A stretch of DNA of 64,000 nucleotides from Pseudoflavonifractor phocaeensis. GTDB taxonomy: Bacteria; Bacillota; Clostridia; Oscillospirales; Oscillospiraceae. The notes below the pieces were generated by a model. It did not search any database. It worked only from the letters and a program-made list of their open reading frames with translations, and was not told the DNA's origin. Location: NCBI RefSeq assembly GCF_021531815.1, contig NZ_JADYUM010000007.1:92310-156309 (forward strand). The letters run 5' to 3'. Numbering within the stretch: position 1 is the first letter of the stretch; the number at the start of each line of letters is the position of its first letter. The position numbers and the translations under genes were made by a program. Shown piece after piece: positions 60,511-64,000 of the stretch.

Positions 60511-62085
60511 ATGGAGACAATGAAACGGCAGAAGATCCTGGTAGTGGATGACTCGGAGATCAACCGTTCCATTCTGACGGATATCTTGGGACGAGAATTT
60601 GATATTCTGGAGGCGGAGAACGGACAGCGGGCCCTGGAGATGATACAGGACAGGGGTGGGGAACTGGCCCTGATCCTGCTGGACATCGTCATGCCGGTGA
60701 TGGATGGCTTCCAGGTGCTGGAGGGGATGCGGGACAGCGGCTGGCTGGATGAGATCCCTGTGATCATCATGTTTGCGGAAAACGACTCCTCCTATGTCCG
60801 GCGCGCCTACGACCTGGGCGTGACGGAGTGCGTGGGGCGGCCTGTTGAACCCAGAGTCCTGCGGCGCCGGGTGGCCAACCTGATCATGCTGTTCGCCAAG
60901 CGGGAGCGGCTGCGGGAGATCGCGGAGGACTGGACAGAGCAGGCAGCTTCAGACGCCGCGTCCGGGGAAGGTTCTCCTGCGGGAGAGCGGGGGAGCTTTG
61001 AACCGGGGCTGCTGGCCTGGCTGGCCAAGGGAGAGAAAAAGACGGCCCAGGAGCAAGTGGACAAAGAGGTGAGCCGCTACCGGACCGCCCTGCGGAATGT
61101 ACTGCGGGGGATCAACGAAGACAAGGAACTGGGCGCCTCAGACCGCACCATCCGCCTGCTCCAGCGGGAGCGGATCAAATACCGCTTTTTCGCCTCTATG
61201 ACCAGGGAAATCCAGTTTGAATATGAGGCGGACACCGATGTACTTAGGGTATCGGAGTGGGGAGCCCACTATCTGGGTATCCAGGAGATCCAGGCAAATC
61301 CGGGGGGGAATCCGGCGCTGAAACGGGTCATTGGACAGCAGGCTCTGGAGGAGCTGTGCGCCATGCTGCGGAACAGCAGCCCGGGCCACCCCATGATGGA
61401 GTATAACTGTCCCGTCAACATAGGAGGCGGGCAGCGGTGGGGCAAGATCATTCTGATGGCCCTGTGGTCGGAAGACGATCCGGCGGAATACTTGGGCGCC
61501 ATTGGGAAGTTTGTGGACATCCACGAGGAGCACAGCAAGATCGAAGCCCTGGAGCAGATAGCCTCCCACGACGGACTGACGGGGCTGTGGAACCAGGAGG
61601 CCGCCAGAAGGCAGATCGAGCGGCTCCTTTCGGAAAACCGGGAACGGAGTTACGCCCTGGCCGTGGTGGACCTGGACTATTTCAAGGAGGCCAACGACCG
61701 GCACGGCCACCTCTTTGGGGACCAGGTGCTCAAACATCTGGCGGACAAGCTGCGCAAGAGCATCCGCAGCACGGACCTGGCCGCCCGGGTTGGGGGCGAC
61801 GAATTCCTGGTGTTCATGGAGTATACCGACCAGCTCCAGTGCCAGACGGACCGGATCTTTCGGGCCTTGTCCGGAGAGTACGAGGGCTTTCCTCTCAGCG
61901 TGAGCATGGGGCTGGCCCGGTCGGTCGAGGCGGAGGGAGGCTACGACATGCTGTTCCGCCGGGCGGATCAGGCGCTCTACGCCGCCAAACGCAGGGGACG
62001 GAACTGTTACTGCTTTTACGACGATTCCATGCGGAACATGCTGTCGGTGCTGTCCCCCATTGAAAGCGATATTCCCGTGGAGTAA
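60511..62085 (+). CDS. Response regulator-diguanylate cyclase (REC-PAS-like-GGDEF)
   Basis: 524 residues after GAGGAGAG. Receiver domain: ILVVDDSEINRSILTDIL, phospho-acceptor Asp in LILLDIVMPVMDGF (about 56) and FAENDSSYVRRAYDLG; the usual lysine position reads VGRPVEP (arginine). A linker (about 140-200) and a PAS-like part (about 225-350) follow, then GGDEF domain with DLDYFKEANDRHGHLFGD (about 388) and an intact GGDEF signature (about 430) with LYAAKRRGRN at the end. No I-site RxxD directly before GGDEF (it reads LAARV). It probably makes c-di-GMP. Confidence 0.92.
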   Translation: METMKRQKILVVDDSEINRSILTDILGREFDILEAENGQRALEMIQDRGGELALILLDIVMPVMDGFQVLEGMRDSGWLDEIPVIIMFAENDSSYVRRAYDLGVTECVGRPVEPRVLRRRVANLIMLFAKRERLREIAEDWTEQAASDAASGEGSPAGERGSFEPGLLAWLAKGEKKTAQEQVDKEVSRYRTALRNVLRGINEDKELGASDRTIRLLQRERIKYRFFASMTREIQFEYEADTDVLRVSEWGAHYLGIQEIQANPGGNPALKRVIGQQALEELCAMLRNSSPGHPMMEYNCPVNIGGGQRWGKIILMALWSEDDPAEYLGAIGKFVDIHEEHSKIEALEQIASHDGLTGLWNQEAARRQIERLLSENRERSYALAVVDLDYFKEANDRHGHLFGDQVLKHLADKLRKSIRSTDLAARVGGDEFLVFMEYTDQLQCQTDRIFRALSGEYEGFPLSVSMGLARSVEAEGGYDMLFRRADQALYAAKRRGRNCYCFYDDSMRNMLSVLSPIESDIPVE

Positions 62086-62103
62086 GCAAGGGGAGGGGAG
62101 AAT

Positions 62104-62934
62104 ATGGGATTCCAGATCATTACCCTGATGGAAAATACCTCGCCCACAGACTGTCTGGCGGCGGAGCACGGCCTGAGTCTGCTGATACAGGGGGAGGGGC
62201 GCAGGGTGCTCTATGACACCGGAGCCAGCCCCCGTTTTCTCCACAACGCCAGAAGCATGGGTGTTGACCTCAGGGGGGTGGACGCCCTGGTGCTCAGCCA
62301 CGGCCACTATGACCACACCGGCGGGGCCGCCGCCCTGCTCACAGGGGAGCTGCGGCCCCGGACCGTCTACCTGGGTCCGGATTTCTTCGGGGAGCGGTAT
62401 ACCACTCGGCAGGACGGCCTGCTGGACATCAGCTCCGCCCTGGAGCGGGAGACGTTGGAGCGCTCGGGAGTCCCCTGGGCTGTGGTGGGGGCGGAGCCCC
62501 TGGACCTGGGCGGAGGACTGTGGCTGGTGTCCGGCTTCGCTTCCACGGAGGAGTTGGAGCGGCCCTCGCCCCGGATGCTCCGCCGGGTGGGGGGACGGAT
62601 GGTGACCGACCCCTTCACGGACGAGGTGGCGGTGGTGCTGGAGGGCCGGGAGGGCCTGACCCTGATCTCCGGCTGCGCCCATGTGGGGATCCTCAGCATG
62701 TGCGCCCGGGTATCCCGGCTCTTTGGCCGCCCGGTGACGGGCTTTGTGGGCGGGACCCATTTGATGGCCGCCGACGACGGCCGGGTCCGGTATACCTGCG
62801 GGAAGCTGCGGGAGATGGGGGTGACCCGGCTGGGCGCCTGCCACTGCAACGGTGAACGGGCCTCGGCCTACTTTGAGGAGCATTTCCCCGGATTTTTCCG
62901 CAACAACGTGGGCTCCCAAGTGGAGGTCGAATAA
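62104..62934 (+). CDS. MBL-fold metallo-hydrolase (COG1237-like)
   Basis: 276 residues, 18 bp after the GGDEF gene, GGGGAG upstream. Metallo-beta-lactamase motif SHGHYDHTGG (about 62-71), then SGCAHVGILSM (about 190) and GGTHLMAADDGRV (about 217) and LGACHCNGERA (about 240) as further metal ligands. COG1237 members are related to the dihydropterin-AP 5'-phosphate synthase group. Substrate unknown. Co-transcribed with the diguanylate cyclase. Confidence 0.88.
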   Translation: MGFQIITLMENTSPTDCLAAEHGLSLLIQGEGRRVLYDTGASPRFLHNARSMGVDLRGVDALVLSHGHYDHTGGAAALLTGELRPRTVYLGPDFFGERYTTRQDGLLDISSALERETLERSGVPWAVVGAEPLDLGGGLWLVSGFASTEELERPSPRMLRRVGGRMVTDPFTDEVAVVLEGREGLTLISGCAHVGILSMCARVSRLFGRPVTGFVGGTHLMAADDGRVRYTCGKLREMGVTRLGACHCNGERASAYFEEHFPGFFRNNVGSQVEVE

Positions 62935-63023
62935 GACGTGCGGAGCCGTGGTGAACGCCATATCTTTTGGCTGTCCTGCAGGGGCGGCTCCGGGCCAATT
63001 TCACATGACAGGGTAAGACGATC

Positions 63024-63061
63024 AAAAACGCCGGCATGGTTTTTCCATGCCGGCGTTTTTT
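63024..63061. terminator. Bidirectional intrinsic terminator
   Basis: AAAAACGCCGGCATGG/CCATGCCGGCGTTTTT around TTTTT. Confidence 0.93.
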
Positions 63062-63078
63062 GTTCCAGTTTTGGGGGG

Positions 63079-64000
63079 TCAGCCCTTTTTGATCTCCTCG
63101 AGAATGCGGGTCATGAGCTGGACCCGGCGGAAGGGAGTGATGAGGTAAAGACCATCGGTGTAGGGCTCGATCTCTTTGGCGATCCGGGCGGAAATGGTGA
63201 CGGCCAGGGCCTCGGCCTCCTCCTTGTCCTTCCCCTCGTACAGGTCCACGATCTCGTCGCACACCCGCATGCCGGAGATCTCATTGTTGAGGAACCAGGC
63301 GTTCCGGTGGCTGACCACGGGGAAGACGCCCCCCAGGATCTTGCCTTTCAGAGTGGCCCGGGCCAGCTTCAGGTTTTCCAGCGCCTCCGCGGAGAGAACG
63401 GGCTGGGTGAGGAAGCCGGTGACGCCGCAGGCCTCTTTGTCCTGGGCCAGAGACAGCTGCATATGGAAATTCCGGGCGTTGAGGTTCAGCGCGCCGAAGA
63501 TGCGGAAGGGGGTCCGCAGGGTGGTCTCGTTGAGGCTGCTGACGAACCGGGCCAGCTTCCGGGAGTTGAAGTTGAAGACGCTTTTCACCTCGTCCCGGTC
63601 CTCGGTGGGAATGGGGTCGCCGGTGACCAGCAGCACGTTGTGTACGTCCTCCATGGACAGACCCAGCAGCAGGGCCTTGGTGGCGTTCAGGTTCCGGTCC
63701 CGGCAGGTCATATGGGGCAGGGGCTCCACCCCCAGCTCCCGCTTGACCTTACAGGCCAGCAGGCTGCTGTCCGCCCGGGGGCGGCCCACGGGGCAGTCGG
63801 CAATGGTGACGGCGTCTGCCCCGGCCTCATGGAGGGCGCTGACGCCGTCCAGGAAGAAGGACAGGTCGTCGTCGGTGGGGGGGTCCAGCTCCACGGCGAT
63901 GACCCGCCGTCCGCTGTCCAGCTTGTCCGCCAGGGTGTTGGTGGCGGGCAGCTCCCGGTGCGCTTGGGCCTTCCTGGGCCGGGAGGGGGCCGCGATGGGG
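63079..64000 (-). CDS. metF: Methylenetetrahydrofolate reductase (MetF-type), 5' part outside window
   Basis: The frame runs to the window edge. Visible: VIAVELDPPTDDDLSFFL (start of the barrel), DAVTIADCPVGRPRADSSLLA, PHMTCRDRNLNATKALLLGL (FAD/folate region), VLLVTGDPIPTE, FGALNLNARN and the C-terminal GLYLITPFRRVQL. It reduces methylene-THF to methyl-THF for methionine synthesis or the Wood-Ljungdahl branch. The residues before the barrel (ELPATNTLADKLDSGRR) suggest the fused homocysteine methyltransferase-MTHFR form known in Firmicutes, but that domain is beyond the edge. Confidence 0.88.
   Translation of the reverse strand, partial: PIAAPSRPRKAQAHRELPATNTLADKLDSGRRVIAVELDPPTDDDLSFFLDGVSALHEAGADAVTIADCPVGRPRADSSLLACKVKRELGVEPLPHMTCRDRNLNATKALLLGLSMEDVHNVLLVTGDPIPTEDRDEVKSVFNFNSRKLARFVSSLNETTLRTPFRIFGALNLNARNFHMQLSLAQDKEACGVTGFLTQPVLSAEALENLKLARATLKGKILGGVFPVVSHRNAWFLNNEISGMRVCDEIVDLYEGKDKEEAEALAVTISARIAKEIEPYTDGLYLITPFRRVQLMTRILEEIKKG

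Noticed and set aside
63606..63615. Another TGGGAATGGG, as at the metK and hpt junctions
   Set aside because: It lies inside conserved metF coding sequence with no repeat or hairpin around it; a chance match.
1..64000. CRISPR arrays, tRNA or rRNA genes, prophage structural genes
   Set aside because: No regularly spaced repeats, cloverleaf-type sequences or capsid/tail genes were seen by eye; a tRNA scan was not possible.

Overview
The window looks like a chromosome segment from a high-GC, anaerobic, gut-type Clostridia, most likely Oscillospiraceae (Flavonifractor/Pseudoflavonifractor-like). This rests on Firmicutes gene order (gdpP-rplI-dnaB-tilS-hpt-ftsH on one strand; pheB-type ACT gene-hom-lysC), strong AGGAGG-type ribosome sites, SAM-I and glycine riboswitches, an SLH-domain lysozyme, 3-hydroxybutyryl-CoA dehydrogenase and very GC-rich third codon positions. 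The genus is an inference; no rRNA or tRNA gene was seen.

Layout. 1-10 kb: 3' end of a RecD2-like helicase, a 52-aa protein gene, threonine dehydratase, SLH-GH25 lysozyme, a DUF1643 protein, a COG2509-type flavoprotein, a nitronate monooxygenase/FabK-like enzyme, a rhomboid-like protein, adenosylhomocysteinase and a GreA-like factor. 10-14 kb: hbd, SAM-I riboswitch plus metK, deoC. 14-19 kb: PrsA-like foldase, probable 6S RNA, a DUF1292 protein, class A penicillin-binding protein. 19-28 kb (minus strand): gdpP, rplI, dnaB, tilS, hpt, ftsH, covering c-di-AMP turnover, replication, tRNA modification, purine salvage and membrane proteolysis. 28-38 kb: ilvE, a DUF815 ATPase, dusB, an ECF sigma/anti-sigma pair and an ACT-hom-lysC amino-acid cluster. 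38-48 kb: VOC protein plus acyltransferase, secA, a glycine-riboswitch-controlled alanine/glycine symporter, a lipoprotein and rlmD.

48.3-53.8 kb is a lower-GC island starting inside the 3' end of rlmD. It has a serine recombinase, an ImmA/IrrE protease and PIN-like (DUF4411) pair and a 5'-truncated type III restriction subunit: the remains of an integrative element in a gene end known to host such elements. 53.8-59.8 kb is a patchwork of lower-GC genes and fragments: GyrI-like fragment, PspC protein, LytS/YesN-type two-component system with a GNAT gene, a GyrI-like/ICMT-like/DUF3795 operon and a decayed lipoprotein gene. From 59.8 kb the high-GC backbone resumes with an unknown protein, a REC-GGDEF protein, an MBL-fold hydrolase and the MTHFR domain of metF, cut by the window edge.

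Most unusual structure. Two essential genes, metK and hpt, are each followed by a short hairpin-rich insert and then a second, slightly diverged copy of the gene's own 3' end, in frame to the same stop. All four metK differences are synonymous. Both inserts end in TGGGAAYGGG at the junction with the displaced copy, and both carry a hairpin with loop AATTCATTT in the same orientation relative to the gene. Independently, a 270-bp element at 46.5-46.8 kb has ends that carry outward promoters, and one of those ends recurs as an exact 30-bp copy that forms the promoter of the VOC gene at 38.4 kb. These look like undescribed small elements that duplicate or replace gene ends and donate promoters.
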